Shown: positions 1 through 9,146 of the stretch, piece by piece
Layout of the letters: each line of letters starts with the position of its first letter
Numbering within the stretch: the first letter of the stretch is position 1
Assembly (NCBI GenBank): GCA_021732995.1
Contig: JAKFWA010000035.1
Coordinates: 1 to 64,000 of the forward strand
Direction: 5' to 3'
DNA: 64,000 nucleotides
From: Planctomycetaceae bacterium
GTDB taxonomy: Bacteria; Planctomycetota; Planctomycetia; Planctomycetales; Planctomycetaceae
Notes under the pieces: model-generated
What the model was told of the DNA's origin: nothing
What the model saw: the letters and a program-made list of their open reading frames with translations, nothing else
Databases searched by the model: none
Position numbers and translations under genes: made by a program

Positions 1-15
1 TAGCACCGTATCCAT

Positions 16-1242
16 TCACTCCGCACGCTTGCCCACGGCATACAGCGTATTCGTCGAACGAATGAGCAACTGACCGTTACTTGGCGTAATCGACGCGCGG
101 AAGATTTCTTCTTGGGCCGCTTTGAGTTTGTTTTCCGCCACAACTTCCAGTTTGCTGCCCGGACGAATCACGTACGTGCTGCCGTCTTCACTGATGAAAT
201 AAGCCAGCCCGTTCGCGGCAATGGGCGACGCTGAAAAATTGCCGCCGATACGCTGCTTCGCGAGTTCCTTACCAGTGCTGGGCTGATAGCACGTAACGAT
301 GCCCTTCATGTCCATCACGAGCATCGTGTCGCCAATGACGATCGGTGATGGACAGTCGCGATTCCCTTTGCGCGGCGTATGCCATGCCATGTGGGTCCCA
401 GTGACGTCACCACTGCCGCCCGGCTTGATCGCATAGATATCGCCCGCCAATCCATTGACCGTGCACAGGACGCCGCCGGCCGGAGTTACCGTCGGTTCGC
501 CTCGACCGTTGAAGCTTTTACAGAACCAGAGTTCTTTGCCGGTTTTCGGATCATACGCCCGCACTCCCGAGTGTCCGTTGACCGCAACTTCCTGATGCCC
601 GTTCACCGTCAGCGCAATCGGAGTGCTCCAGCCGCGGTTGTTCGGACGGGGAGTCGACCAGACCGTCTTGCCCGTTCGCTTGTCGATGCCGGCGATGAAG
701 GCTTCGGCTTCCGAATCTCCATTCTGAATCACTAGATCGCCGACCAGAATAGGGCATGAGGAAGTCCCCCAAGGCCCCGCGAATTGGCCGAGGTCGCGGG
801 ACCAGACGTGCTTGCCATCTACCGTGTAACCGTGAAGTCCGCCGCGGCCAAAGAAGGCATAGACCATCTCGCCATCAGTCGCGCAGGTGGCCGAGGCCCA
901 GCCGTTCATTTCGTGAGTCGGTTCGGGATCACCCTTCCATGCGACCTGCTCCCACAACAGCTTGCCGCTTTTGCGATCGAGACACATGACCACGCGTTGC
1001 TTGCCGCGCTCCAAAGCCGCGGTGAGGAAGATTCGATCGCCCCACACGACGGGCGATGATTGGCCGATGCCGGGCAACTCTGCCTTCCAGGCCAGATCAC
1101 TGGCATCCCACTTGACGGGCAGGTCTGTCGCTTGTGAGTGGCCGTTGGCCTCGGGCCCGCGCCAGCTCGCCCAATTGGATTCAGCACGAGCCTGTCCGCT
1201 GAACAGGCTCAAAACTAACAACGCACTGAAGAGCTTTCGCAT
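16..1242 (-). CDS. Secreted PQQ-like beta-propeller repeat protein
   Basis: A 408-residue protein with a clear signal peptide (MRKLFSALLVLSLFSGQARA, then E-S-N-W). Most of it is a run of beta-propeller blades. Blade marks include 'DRKSGKLLWE', 'DKRTGKTVWS', 'DPKTGKELWF' and 'QPSTGKEL', the D-x-x-[TS]-G-[KE]-x-x-W pattern of PQQ-binding-like (YVTN/quinoprotein) repeats. The open frame extends 38 codons further upstream, but I chose the ATG at 1242 because the signal peptide begins there and a GAGG-like site precedes it. Such proteins are very common in planctomycetes and are exported; PQQ binding or enzyme activity is not shown, and no catalytic residues can be assigned. The gene is divergent from the next one. 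The fold call is secure; the function is unknown. Confidence 0.85.
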   Translation of the reverse strand: MRKLFSALLVLSLFSGQARAESNWASWRGPEANGHSQATDLPVKWDASDLAWKAELPGIGQSSPVVWGDRIFLTAALERGKQRVVMCLDRKSGKLLWEQVAWKGDPEPTHEMNGWASATCATDGEMVYAFFGRGGLHGYTVDGKHVWSRDLGQFAGPWGTSSCPILVGDLVIQNGDSEAEAFIAGIDKRTGKTVWSTPRPNNRGWSTPIALTVNGHQEVAVNGHSGVRAYDPKTGKELWFCKSFNGRGEPTVTPAGGVLCTVNGLAGDIYAIKPGGSGDVTGTHMAWHTPRKGNRDCPSPIVIGDTMLVMDMKGIVTCYQPSTGKELAKQRIGGNFSASPIAANGLAYFISEDGSTYVIRPGSKLEVVAENKLKAAQEEIFRASITPSNGQLLIRSTNTLYAVGKRAE

Positions 1243-1696
1243 CAGCACATCCTCGACGATGTCATTACGGAAATCGGCAGCAGGTTTCTTCTGGAAAGGT
1301 CTAACGGCGAGCGGAATCGCGGACAAGCTCCGGCTTCGCACGGCTGGGTTTCCCACGTCTGGACTGCCTGATTCCGACGCCGCGCTCTCAGCAACTTGAA
1401 TCGTTCTGGCAAGATTTCGCGAAACGACGTCACTCCGGTCCGTTCATAACGGAACCAGGTACCGACCTTGCCGGTCATGCCGAACGCTCGCAACCTGCCG
1501 GTTCCGGAAGCTGCTGACTGCGTGCGGGTTGAGTTTGTTGATCTCGATTTGCTGACGGCAGTCTGTCGAACTAACGGTTGAAGCTGATTGCGCGGCGCAG
1601 GCACATCTCATGTTTGCCTTACGTTCGTTGCCTTGAGCTACCCCAACACCACCGGCGCAGTTCCGCCCGTCCGAACTGCGGCAGGAGACCTGAATC
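1243..1696. other. Divergent intergenic region
   Basis: About 450 bases between two divergently transcribed genes. It must hold both promoters, but I could not pick out a convincing -35/-10 pair. Open frames crossing it are short, rich in Arg and Ser, and look like chance. I see no tRNA or strong hairpin. Confidence 0.5.
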
Positions 1697-3052
1697 GTGT
1701 TGATTCGACTCATCTTCAACGTATCACCAGTACCATGCGAATCGTCGACGCAGCGAGCGAAGCGATTCCTGCGGGTGATGTCCGTCGTGGCGCTGGGGAG
1801 TCTTTCGTGGGGAATGATCAGCAGCCATAGCGTCGCTGCCGATGCTCCCACGCGCAAACTCGAAACCGTTGTGAAGCAGGCTCAACGGCCAGCAACACCG
1901 GTCACGAAGAACTCGCGTCAAGGAGTGATCCAACTCACAGCTGGAGAAGCAGCCGCGACGGTGCCGACAGGACTTTCAACACAGCCATACGCGACAACCG
2001 AGCCGGATGATTCTCTCGAAGCACGCAAGGCTCGCTATCAGTACGGGTACTCAGGACCTTCGCGGTCCGCTCGCCGGATTGATCTGCGCGGTGACAATGC
2101 CCAACGGCTGCTGACACGTTCTCGTCTGGAACTGGCTGCTGGCGACACTTACGCCGCTCACAAGTATGCCGAGACTGCTGCTCAGACGCAGATTCCGTTT
2201 GAGATCTTCAAGGTGCGTCCTTACGCCGTGCTGACTGAGATTGAACGCGCAGCAGAGCAGGGACGTCCGGTGCAGACCACTTTCCTCGCACGTCCTGAAC
2301 CGCAATTGCCCGCTCAGGAATTCAACACTCCAGCGTTGCCTGAGCCTGCTCCGTTCGTGCCGCCTGCGGAGGACGTGGGGCCGTTGAACGTCGTCGAAAC
2401 TGTCTCGCCTGAATCGACTCCGGTTGAGCCCGAACCCGTGTATGCTCCGAAGATCGAACTCGTCGAGCCGACTCCGTTACCGCCGCCTCGACTGGCCTAT
2501 CAGCCGCGCCAGAACCTTCCCGGTACCGAAGCCGAGGGGGAACGTCTGACGGATCGCCTGAAGAAGAATCCTCGCAGCTACCAGTCGATCGGTGAGAAGT
2601 CTCTGAGCGTGTTGCCGCCAGCGACCAGTTCTGACGGACAGGAGACTCTGCTGCCTGAGCCGCAAGCGCGCAAGCGACTTGAACAGATTCCAGTTGAGGT
2701 GCATCAACTGGGAGTCGGCCGCCGCTGGACCGATCAGGTCTTTGCCTGGGAGGCTCCTGCGTTCTACTACCATCCTCTCTACTTTGAAGAGGAACAACTT
2801 GAACGTTATGGCAACGAGATCCCCGTCATTCAGCCGGTGGTTTCGGGGATGCACTTCTTCCTGACGATCCCGACGTTGCCCTATCAGACGCACATCGAAG
2901 GCAACGGGCTTTTCTGTTCCGAAATCTACGATCTCGGCTACGACCGACCCGGCGAATGCGTGCCGTACTACAAGCGGCGCTTGCCATTCAGCTTCACGGG
3001 TGCGCTCGCTGAAGGCGCCGCTGTCACTGGCCTTGTCTTCGTCATCCCGTAA
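1697..3052 (+). CDS. Secreted Pro/Glu-rich protein of unknown function with an aromatic C-terminal domain
   Basis: A 451-residue protein. I chose the GTG start at 1697 because AGGAG lies 9 nt upstream. An ATG at 1778 would give a tidier signal peptide (MSVVALGSLSWGMISSHSVA) and remains possible. After the signal comes a helical stretch at about 125-190 (LLTRSRLELAAGDTYAAHKY), perhaps TPR-like. A Pro/Glu-rich linker follows at about 195-330. The C-terminal region from about 345 to the end is rich in aromatic residues and Pro, with 'WEAPAFYYHPLYFEEEQLERYG' split as WEAPAFYYHPLYF and EEEQLERYG, then 'YDRPGECVPYY'. From memory this C-terminal block recurs in uncharacterised planctomycete exported proteins. 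The gene ends just before a GC-rich terminator and converges on the DUF58 gene. No function can be assigned. Confidence 0.75.
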   Translation: MLIRLIFNVSPVPCESSTQRAKRFLRVMSVVALGSLSWGMISSHSVAADAPTRKLETVVKQAQRPATPVTKNSRQGVIQLTAGEAAATVPTGLSTQPYATTEPDDSLEARKARYQYGYSGPSRSARRIDLRGDNAQRLLTRSRLELAAGDTYAAHKYAETAAQTQIPFEIFKVRPYAVLTEIERAAEQGRPVQTTFLARPEPQLPAQEFNTPALPEPAPFVPPAEDVGPLNVVETVSPESTPVEPEPVYAPKIELVEPTPLPPPRLAYQPRQNLPGTEAEGERLTDRLKKNPRSYQSIGEKSLSVLPPATSSDGQETLLPEPQARKRLEQIPVEVHQLGVGRRWTDQVFAWEAPAFYYHPLYFEEEQLERYGNEIPVIQPVVSGMHFFLTIPTLPYQTHIEGNGLFCSEIYDLGYDRPGECVPYYKRRLPFSFTGALAEGAAVTGLVFVIP

Positions 3053-3061
3053 TCGTCGTGG

Positions 3062-3086
3062 CGGACGCGTCCCGCGTCCGTCTTTT
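3062..3086 (+). terminator. Rho-independent terminator
   Basis: A perfect 8-bp GC stem (CGGACGCG / CGCGTCCG) with a TCC loop is followed by TCTTTT. It starts 10 nt after the stop of the upstream plus-strand gene. The T run is on the plus strand only, so it serves that gene rather than the convergent one. Confidence 0.75.
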
Positions 3087-3107
3087 CCGAAGAGTGTTGT
3101 CGCCGCG

Positions 3108-4040
3108 CTATCGCCGCCCGCGCTTCATCCGGGCGGCAATACCCAGGAACTCGCCCAACACTTCTTCCAGCGGACGATCTGTTGCCGCGAGTTCGTGAAC
3201 CGCGCCTAGCTTGTCGCAGGTTCGTCGCACGGCCGCTAAGTGTGCCTCCAGCTTTGCCTGATAAGACGCCCGCGCGTCTGCCGGATCAACGTAGAGCTCT
3301 CGCCCTGACTCGGCATCGACGAACAACGCCGCGTCAGCGAAGTCCAATGAGAGCTCACGTGGATCGAGCACCTGCAGCACGGCCAGTTGATGACCGCACG
3401 CCTGCAGCGCTGTGAGTGCTCGTTCGAGACCATCCAGCGGGGCCAGCAGGTCTGAGATTAGCACGATCAACCCGCGCTTTCGTACTTGTGCGGCGACCTG
3501 ATCCAACGGTCGGACGAGGTCCGTCGAACGTCCTGTCGTGGCCCGCTCGAGCGTGACGCAGATCTGCCGCAATTGTCCATGACGGAATCGCGCCGGCACG
3601 AACGCTTCGACCTGCTCATCAAACAGCATCAGCCCGGCGGCATCGCGCTGCTGGATCAGGCAATACGCCAGGCACGCGGCCAGCGTCTTGGCATAGTCCG
3701 CTTTGGAATACGTCTTGTTTGTGTTCGCCACCATCGTTGAGCCGAAGCTCATGGACTGGCTGTTGTCCACGACCAGTTGGCAACGCAGGTTGGTCTCGTC
3801 TTCAAATCGCTTGATGTAGTGTCGATCGGAACGGGCCAGGACTTTCCAGTCGAGATACCGCAGATCATCTCCAGGCGTGTATTGCCGGTACTCCGAGAAC
3901 TCGACCGAGAACCCGTGAAACGGACTGCGATGCAGGCCCGTGACGAAGCCTTCCATCACGGCTTTGACGCGCAGTTCCAGCGAACGAATCCGCATCAGCA
4001 CGGCCGGGTCGATGTAGCGGGTCGCGGAACTCGTTGTCAT
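3108..4040 (-). CDS. DUF58 domain protein (von Willebrand A-like)
   Basis: A 310-residue protein matching the DUF58 family. The signature region is at about 45-75 (EFSEYRQYTPGDDLRYLDWK), and a VWA-like beta strand follows with a MIDAS-type D-x-S-x-S (DNSQS) at residues 92-96. There is no signal peptide or membrane segment, so it is probably cytoplasmic. Members are usually encoded beside a MoxR AAA+ ATPase and VWA/BatA-type membrane proteins. No MoxR gene lies next to it in this window, which is mildly unusual. The start has AAGGA 7-8 nt upstream. It is the last gene of the mnmE-thiF-trpC cluster, 77 nt after trpC, and may be cotranscribed. The family is sure; the biochemical role is not known. 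Confidence 0.92.
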   Translation of the reverse strand: MTTSSATRYIDPAVLMRIRSLELRVKAVMEGFVTGLHRSPFHGFSVEFSEYRQYTPGDDLRYLDWKVLARSDRHYIKRFEDETNLRCQLVVDNSQSMSFGSTMVANTNKTYSKADYAKTLAACLAYCLIQQRDAAGLMLFDEQVEAFVPARFRHGQLRQICVTLERATTGRSTDLVRPLDQVAAQVRKRGLIVLISDLLAPLDGLERALTALQACGHQLAVLQVLDPRELSLDFADAALFVDAESGRELYVDPADARASYQAKLEAHLAAVRRTCDKLGAVHELAATDRPLEEVLGEFLGIAARMKRGRR

Positions 4041-4117
4041 GACGGTGTCCTTACGAGTCGATCACTACCGGAGCGAATGCTCAAACCGTAGCCGCAACGT
4101 CGCGAGGCTGCATCGGC

Positions 4118-4897
4118 TCAACCCACCAACTCGCGCACTTTCGCGGCGATATCGTTCTGTCGCATGAGCGTCTCGCCAACGAGAATGCCGCGCACGCCAT
4201 GCTCTTTGAGTTGATCAACGTCCGCGCGACTGCGAATGCCACTTTCACTGATCAACAGGCAGGACTGCGGAACCTGCGCCGCCAGCCGCATGGAATGGCC
4301 CAAGTCCGTCACCATGGTCTTGAGGTTGCGATTGTTGATGCCCATTAACCCCGGTTCGAGCTTCAGCACGCGATCAAGGTTCTCCGGCTCGTAGATCTCA
4401 ATGAGCGATTCCATGCCAAGTTCTGACGCGTAGAAGTACAGCTCACGCAACTGGCAGTCGTTCAAGCACTCGGCGATGAGCAGGATCGCATCGGCTCCGG
4501 CGGCTCGCGCTTCGAGCACTTGATAGCGGTCCAGAATGAAGTCTTTGCGCAGGACGGGAATGCTGACTTCAGCACGAATCGCGGTGAGGTACTCCAGTCG
4601 TCCCTGAAAATACTTTTCGTCGGTCAGGCAACTGATGCACGACGCACCGGCCGCGTCGTAGATCTTCCCCACTGCGACCGGATCAACGTCCGCGCGGATG
4701 TCGCCAGCCGAAGGCGAGGCCTTCTTCACTTCCGCAATCAGCGCCATACGAGGAGCCGCCTCCAACGCAGACAAAAAATTGCGCACCGGCGGCGCATCTT
4801 TCACTTGCGCCAGCAAATCATGTTCAGAGCAACGCGACTTCGCCGCTTCGATCTCACTCCGCTTGTTCTCACAAATCTCTGCCAACACGTTCGCCAC
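4118..4897 (-). CDS. trpC: Indole-3-glycerol-phosphate synthase
   Basis: A 259-residue TIM-barrel enzyme that converts CdRP to indole-3-glycerol phosphate in tryptophan synthesis. All main motifs are present: the EVKKASPS loop at 56-63, LRKDFILDRYQ with the catalytic Lys, AGADAILLIAE, GINNRNL and the phosphate-binding SESGI near the C-terminus. The length is that of a stand-alone monofunctional enzyme, with no TrpF fusion. The start codon is GTG at 4897; the only upstream purine-rich stretch (GGAA) sits about 10 nt away. The gene is not with other trp genes but in a cluster with mnmE, a thiF-like gene and a DUF58 gene, 63 nt after the thiF-like gene. No leader peptide or trp attenuator is visible. 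Confidence 0.97.
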   Translation of the reverse strand: MANVLAEICENKRSEIEAAKSRCSEHDLLAQVKDAPPVRNFLSALEAAPRMALIAEVKKASPSAGDIRADVDPVAVGKIYDAAGASCISCLTDEKYFQGRLEYLTAIRAEVSIPVLRKDFILDRYQVLEARAAGADAILLIAECLNDCQLRELYFYASELGMESLIEIYEPENLDRVLKLEPGLMGINNRNLKTMVTDLGHSMRLAAQVPQSCLLISESGIRSRADVDQLKEHGVRGILVGETLMRQNDIAAKVRELVG

Positions 4898-4960
4898 AGT
4901 GATCGCTTTCCGTTCCTGAATTCAGCGTGCTTTCGTTTCGTCGGCGTCTTAACCAAAAGG

Positions 4961-5998
4961 TTACAGGCCGACGTATCGCGAATAAACGGCTCGAGCCACA
5001 CCGGCGTCGTCAGTGCCTTTGATGATCGCTCGACCGTCCGCGAATAATGTCACTTCATAGTCTGGATTGCTCAACTTCAGACGCAACAAAAACGGATTGA
5101 CGCTGACTTCGCCAGAGTCAGCCAGCTTCGTTGCGACTTCTGGCAGCACCAGCTGCGCCGTCTGAGCGGGCCGGACCTGCACCGCATTCCGTCCGCACAG
5201 CACCGTTGTCTGCGAACCTTGCTGGCCGCTCAACCACAACCGCTCACCGCGCTGACACGCTGGGCAATTCGCCTGGCTGCGCAAGTTGGCGACGCTCATT
5301 TGCCGCAACGATCCGTCCCAGACATCGATCATCGTTAGCGACAGCGGTACAGCGTCGCGACGTCCGGCGAGAATCTTGATCGCGGTCATCGCCTGCAGCG
5401 AGGCAATCACATTCACGGTTGGTCCGAGGATTCCCGCAGTGTCGCACGTCTCCATCGATCCGGGTTCAGGCGGCGATTCAATCAGGCAACGGAGACACCC
5501 CGACTCGTTCGGGAAGATAGGCATCGTCTGCCCATGACTGCTGATGCAGCCGGCGTACACCCAGGGGATATTCAGCTCCAGCGAACAATCATTGATGAGG
5601 AAGCGGACCTCGAAGTTATCCGTACCGTCGAGCATCAGATCGACACCTTCGGCGAAGCGTCGAATGTTCGTATATTCAATGTCCGCGACGATGGGTTCAA
5701 CCTGCACATCGCTGTTGATCTTCGCGATCTTGCGAGCCGCTGCGACGGCCTTTGGCAGTTGATCCCTGACGTCGTCCTCATCGAACAACACCTGCCGCTG
5801 CAGGTTGCTTGGTTCCACAAAATCACGATCAACGATCCGCAAGAAACCGACGCCTGCTCGTGCGAGCACATCGGCCAGTACGGTGCCCAATGCTCCGCAG
5901 CCGCACAGCAAGACGCGGCTCGAGAGCAGCTTTCGCTGCCCTTCTTCACCGATCTCGCCAAACCGCATCTGGCGGCTGTAACGCTCAAGATTCATCAT
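4961..5998 (-). CDS. ThiF/MoeB/HesA family E1-like adenylyltransferase
   Basis: A 345-residue protein that should activate the C-terminus of a ubiquitin-like sulfur carrier (ThiS or MoaD type) with ATP. It shows the N-terminal RYSRQMRFGEIGEEGQ, the nucleotide-binding GCGALG at 33-38, the acidic IVDRDFVEPSNLQRQ and LDGTDNFEVR. Two CxxC pairs for structural zinc lie at about 166 (GCLRC) and 245 (CPAC). A C-terminal region of about 90 residues extends past the second zinc pair and ends in a small beta-rich segment (YEVTLFADGRAIIKG). No rhodanese domain is present, so MoeBR is excluded. Its ATG overlaps the mnmE stop (ATGA), which suggests translational coupling. ThiF versus MoeB cannot be decided from sequence alone, as no carrier gene is nearby. 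Confidence 0.9.
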   Translation of the reverse strand: MMNLERYSRQMRFGEIGEEGQRKLLSSRVLLCGCGALGTVLADVLARAGVGFLRIVDRDFVEPSNLQRQVLFDEDDVRDQLPKAVAAARKIAKINSDVQVEPIVADIEYTNIRRFAEGVDLMLDGTDNFEVRFLINDCSLELNIPWVYAGCISSHGQTMPIFPNESGCLRCLIESPPEPGSMETCDTAGILGPTVNVIASLQAMTAIKILAGRRDAVPLSLTMIDVWDGSLRQMSVANLRSQANCPACQRGERLWLSGQQGSQTTVLCGRNAVQVRPAQTAQLVLPEVATKLADSGEVSVNPFLLRLKLSNPDYEVTLFADGRAIIKGTDDAGVARAVYSRYVGL

Positions 5999-7419
5999 TT
6001 TCCGATACAGAACCGACTGAAAATCCGGTCGAGCAAGTCATCCGTCACGACAGCCCCGACAATCTCGCCCAAGGCATCCAGAGTGTCGTGAATTTCGACC
6101 GCTACCACTTCGTCTCCCAGGCTGGCCTCGCAAGCGGAAATCGCCTGGGTTAACGCATCGTGGGACCGACGTAGGCTAATGGAAGCCCGAGCGGCAGTAG
6201 ACCCAATGAAGTCTCGACTTCCCAGTCGTTGCTGAGCCAGTTCCTTCTGAATCGCATCGAGCAGTCGCTCAAGGCCGTTGCCGCTCAGTGCACTGAGCTC
6301 GAGCTGCGAGGCCGCGCGATCGTGGTTTGTCGGATGCGGCGTCTTCTCAACGCCTGATCCAGCTTGTGGACTCACCAGATCACACTTCGTGATGACCAGC
6401 AGCGCGTTTGGGCGATCACGGAGATAGTCCTCGAGTCGGCCGAGTGACGCTGCCGCATCGGACTCGATGGCATCCCGTGCGATGCACCAGATGAGAAGAT
6501 CTGAATCGCGAACTTGTTCTGTCCGCAGGCCCTGAGCTTCACCATCGATACCGGCACCGGCCTGCTCCCACCCGGCTGTGTCGACAAGTTCGAACTCGGA
6601 ATGACGCCAGGTCACGCGAGTGCGAAGATAATCACGAGTTGTCCCAGCCACCGGCGAAACGATTGCAGCGTCGATGCCGACCAGCCGATTGAACAGCGTA
6701 CTTTTTCCGCTGTTCGGATCTCCGACCAACACCACTCGCTGAGTCGTTGCGAGGTGCATCCTGTCCTGCGACTGCTGCAGTAGATTGGCCACCGTTTCTC
6801 GCACTGCACCCAGACGGCTCAATACCTCGGCCTGGCTGACGAAGCTGATATCCTCATCAACGAAGTCCAGTCCGGCTTCCAAGTCGGCCAGCAGGTTCAG
6901 AAGCTCGCTGCGCACTTCGCGAATGCGTCCCGAGACGCCTCCCGCCAACTGACGCAAAGCGTTACCCAGCTCTTCATGGTCCGCCGCGTCAATTGCCCCC
7001 AACACCGCTTCCGCTTGCATCAGGTCGATATGTCCGGCCAGAAAGGCTCGGAGCGTAAACTCTCCCTTGCGGGCCGGCCTGGCGCCACACTGAAAGACAC
7101 GACTCAGCAACGCCTCACTGATTGCAGGCGAACCCGCAACGTGCAACTCTGCACTTGGCTGCCCGGTAAAACTCCGTGAACTCGGCCAGCAATATGCAGA
7201 TACTGAAACAGTGACCCTATGCCCGTCGAGCGTGACTTCGCTCGCGCCTTGAACTCGATGCGCCCCACCAGGTGATTTGTTGGACTGCTTCAGGTCTGCA
7301 TCCCTGTCAAGCAGTGCATTCAGAGTATCTCTTGCTCGAGCTCCGCTGATACGAATAAGCGACCTCGCGCCACCACCCGGAGCACTTGCAATCGCTGCGA
7401 TCAAATCGTCAGTTACCAT
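5995..7419 (-). CDS. mnmE: tRNA modification GTPase MnmE (TrmE)
   Basis: A 474-residue GTPase that works with MnmG to add the carboxymethylaminomethyl group at U34 of certain tRNAs. The N-terminal formyl-THF-binding domain begins DDLIAAIASAPGGGA. The G domain is inserted in the helical domain, with G1 GDPNSGKS near residue 232, the G2 region TTRDYLRTRV, G3 DTAGWE and G4 TKCD. The protein ends in FCIGK, the diagnostic C-x-G-K tail. I placed the start at ATG 7419; a TTG directly before it would add one residue. No good Shine-Dalgarno is visible. It is the first gene of the cluster that continues through thiF-like and trpC to DUF58. Confidence 0.97.
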   Translation of the reverse strand: MVTDDLIAAIASAPGGGARSLIRISGARARDTLNALLDRDADLKQSNKSPGGAHRVQGASEVTLDGHRVTVSVSAYCWPSSRSFTGQPSAELHVAGSPAISEALLSRVFQCGARPARKGEFTLRAFLAGHIDLMQAEAVLGAIDAADHEELGNALRQLAGGVSGRIREVRSELLNLLADLEAGLDFVDEDISFVSQAEVLSRLGAVRETVANLLQQSQDRMHLATTQRVVLVGDPNSGKSTLFNRLVGIDAAIVSPVAGTTRDYLRTRVTWRHSEFELVDTAGWEQAGAGIDGEAQGLRTEQVRDSDLLIWCIARDAIESDAAASLGRLEDYLRDRPNALLVITKCDLVSPQAGSGVEKTPHPTNHDRAASQLELSALSGNGLERLLDAIQKELAQQRLGSRDFIGSTAARASISLRRSHDALTQAISACEASLGDEVVAVEIHDTLDALGEIVGAVVTDDLLDRIFSRFCIGK

Positions 7420-7598
7420 CAAGCCGCACTTCGTGATACTGATCTGTAAAGCACATCAATCGGCTTTGAGACCCCAGCCGCGTACTCAGCAGAGTTATTC
7501 AGCGTTGCGATTGCTCGGAACTGGTAAACTCAAAAACTGCTAATCGTCAACACAAACTGCAGCCGACTGGATGAGCACATTGCACGAGTGATGCAAAC

Positions 7599-7636
7599 AA
7601 AAAACTCCAGCCTGAGTTAGCTCAATCAGGCTGGAG
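7599..7636 (-). terminator. Strong rho-independent terminator of the DUF1559 gene
   Basis: An 11-bp perfect stem (CTCCAGCCTGA / TCAGGCTGGAG) with a 10-nt loop, followed on the minus strand by TTTTTT. It lies about 50 nt after the stop of the DUF1559 gene and separates that gene from mnmE. Confidence 0.9.
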
Positions 7637-7686
7637 CCTAGTGACATTCGATTCGAGGCAAGCTCCGTGGAGCTTGTCATTCCCTG

Positions 7687-8745
7687 TTAGTAGTTTTCGA
7701 TACCATCAACGATCTGACCATATCGCTGACCGTTCGGGCTCAGCAGGCGGGCATACACCCAGTGGTCAGTGCCTTCAGAAACCTGCTTCGCACTGCCGTC
7801 CGCGAATCCAAAGATGTTTGTGCCCAGGTGATTCGATGACGGACGGGGCGTCGAGCCCGGCGACGCGATCGTGTTCTGACCTGGAAGCGAACTCAGCGCC
7901 GTGTTGTAGAAATTAGTGGCGTTACCATAGTTCAGCCGCTGGGCATAGGCAGTGCTACCAGTGCCAACGGGTTGGAAATCCGCAACCGCAACACGCAGCG
8001 CGAAAGTGAAATTCCAGAGATTAGCCGTTCCACCGAACGAAATGTCGTGCCACCCTTGCGCCTGCAGGTTCTCTGCAAACAAGACGGTGTTGGATGTTCC
8101 ATCTCCGGAAGAAACGAAATCCAGCGACGTACCCGTTGCGGCGTCTGTGAACGTATCACTGTAAGGTGCCGTTGCGATTACTGGGCGCCAGAGCAAACCA
8201 GTGGATCGCATGATCTGGACATCGCGCGCTGATACAGCAACTGGGGTGGTTGTGTTGTCCCAGTCATTGATTGAACCGGACGAATGAGCGACACCAGCGG
8301 TATCCCAATTCGTCGTCAATGCGTATCCGCCGTTCGCAGCGTAGCTCAAGCCCGCTGGAGCCTGGAAATTCGTTGTATCAACGGGACACTGAAAGACCTT
8401 GAGCGAGGTTGCTGGAAAACTAGTCCCGGAAGTCTCGATCTGACGATAGACGGCAGCGTTATCAAGATCCGGCAGCAGGGAGACAGTCCACGGACGGTAC
8501 ACACCGCCAATAAACGACATCAGTGGTGGCAGTTGACCGTTCCTTCTCGCGGCGTAGTTGGTGGTCGCCGTGACGAGCTGCTTCATGTTGTTCTGACATT
8601 CAGCTCGACGAGCAGCCGCGCGCGCCTGTTGGACGGCGGGAAGAATCAGCGCCGCCAGCGTCGCGATAATGGAAATCACCACCAGCAATTCAATCAACGT
8701 GAAACCACCACGCCCAGCCCGTTGGGGCTTTCGGTTTGTTTTCAT
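7687..8745 (-). CDS. DUF1559 domain protein with prepilin-type N-terminus
   Basis: A 352-residue protein of the planctomycete-expanded DUF1559 family. The prepilin signature [26 protein letters not shown] lies at about 15-40; in shorter pieces it is [10 protein letters not shown] then [15 protein letters not shown]. The family helix follows ([19 protein letters not shown]). The C-terminal part has the '[14 protein letters not shown]' block characteristic of these proteins. The frame stays open 29 codons upstream, but AGGAG sits 7 nt before the ATG at 8745, which fixes the start. The protein should be processed by a prepilin peptidase and anchored or assembled through the hydrophobic helix. 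It lies just downstream of the secretion/pilus operon but is separated by 401 bases and has its own terminator. Its exact role is unknown. Confidence 0.92.
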   Translation of the reverse strand: MKTNRKPQRAGRGGFTLIELLVVISIIATLAALILPAVQQARAAARRAECQNNMKQLVTATTNYAARRNGQLPPLMSFIGGVYRPWTVSLLPDLDNAAVYRQIETSGTSFPATSLKVFQCPVDTTNFQAPAGLSYAANGGYALTTNWDTAGVAHSSGSINDWDNTTTPVAVSARDVQIMRSTGLLWRPVIATAPYSDTFTDAATGTSLDFVSSGDGTSNTVLFAENLQAQGWHDISFGGTANLWNFTFALRVAVADFQPVGTGSTAYAQRLNYGNATNFYNTALSSLPGQNTIASPGSTPRPSSNHLGTNIFGFADGSAKQVSEGTDHWVYARLLSPNGQRYGQIVDGIENY

Positions 8746-9146
8746 TGGGACACTCCTGCGAAAAAAGATGTGACTAAGAACAATTCCCAACGGGATCAGA
8801 ATTTTCGACAGCTCGCAGACGCCGCGAGGCACTGTGCCCAGCCGCTGGAAGGCGGCTCCCGCTCGGGACTGTTCTCTGACGTGCTGATCGACAGACGTTT
8901 TTTAAAGTGAAACACAAAAGTGAGGTGAGGCAGCTTTGTCAGCTACGACTACAGGTTAAACCCGTCGCCCATTCCCCATGCACTCCTCCTTTCGACTGAT
9001 TATGACCACCCGCCAGCCAAGTTGCAGAGTGAATCCGTGAAAATCTTGCATAAATCCAGACCTTCATGGCACTTCCGACGTATCGGCGTGGCATTCTGAA
9101 TCATTTGCTACTGCTTTTTGACTGCCGCAAATCGCAACACCTGTCA
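8746..9146. other. Intergenic region upstream of DUF1559
   Basis: About 400 bases between the GspK-like gene and the DUF1559 gene on the same strand. It should contain the end of the operon transcript and the DUF1559 promoter. I see neither a clear terminator for the operon nor a good promoter. The plus-strand open frame through it looks like a shadow. Confidence 0.5.

Noticed and set aside
4520-6091. Plus-strand frames opposite trpC and the thiF-like gene
   Set aside because: Both opposite-strand genes are certain by motif content; these frames are shadows.
8284-8910. 208-codon plus-strand frame over the DUF1559 gene start
   Set aside because: It is antisense to a secure gene for most of its length and has no protein-like features.
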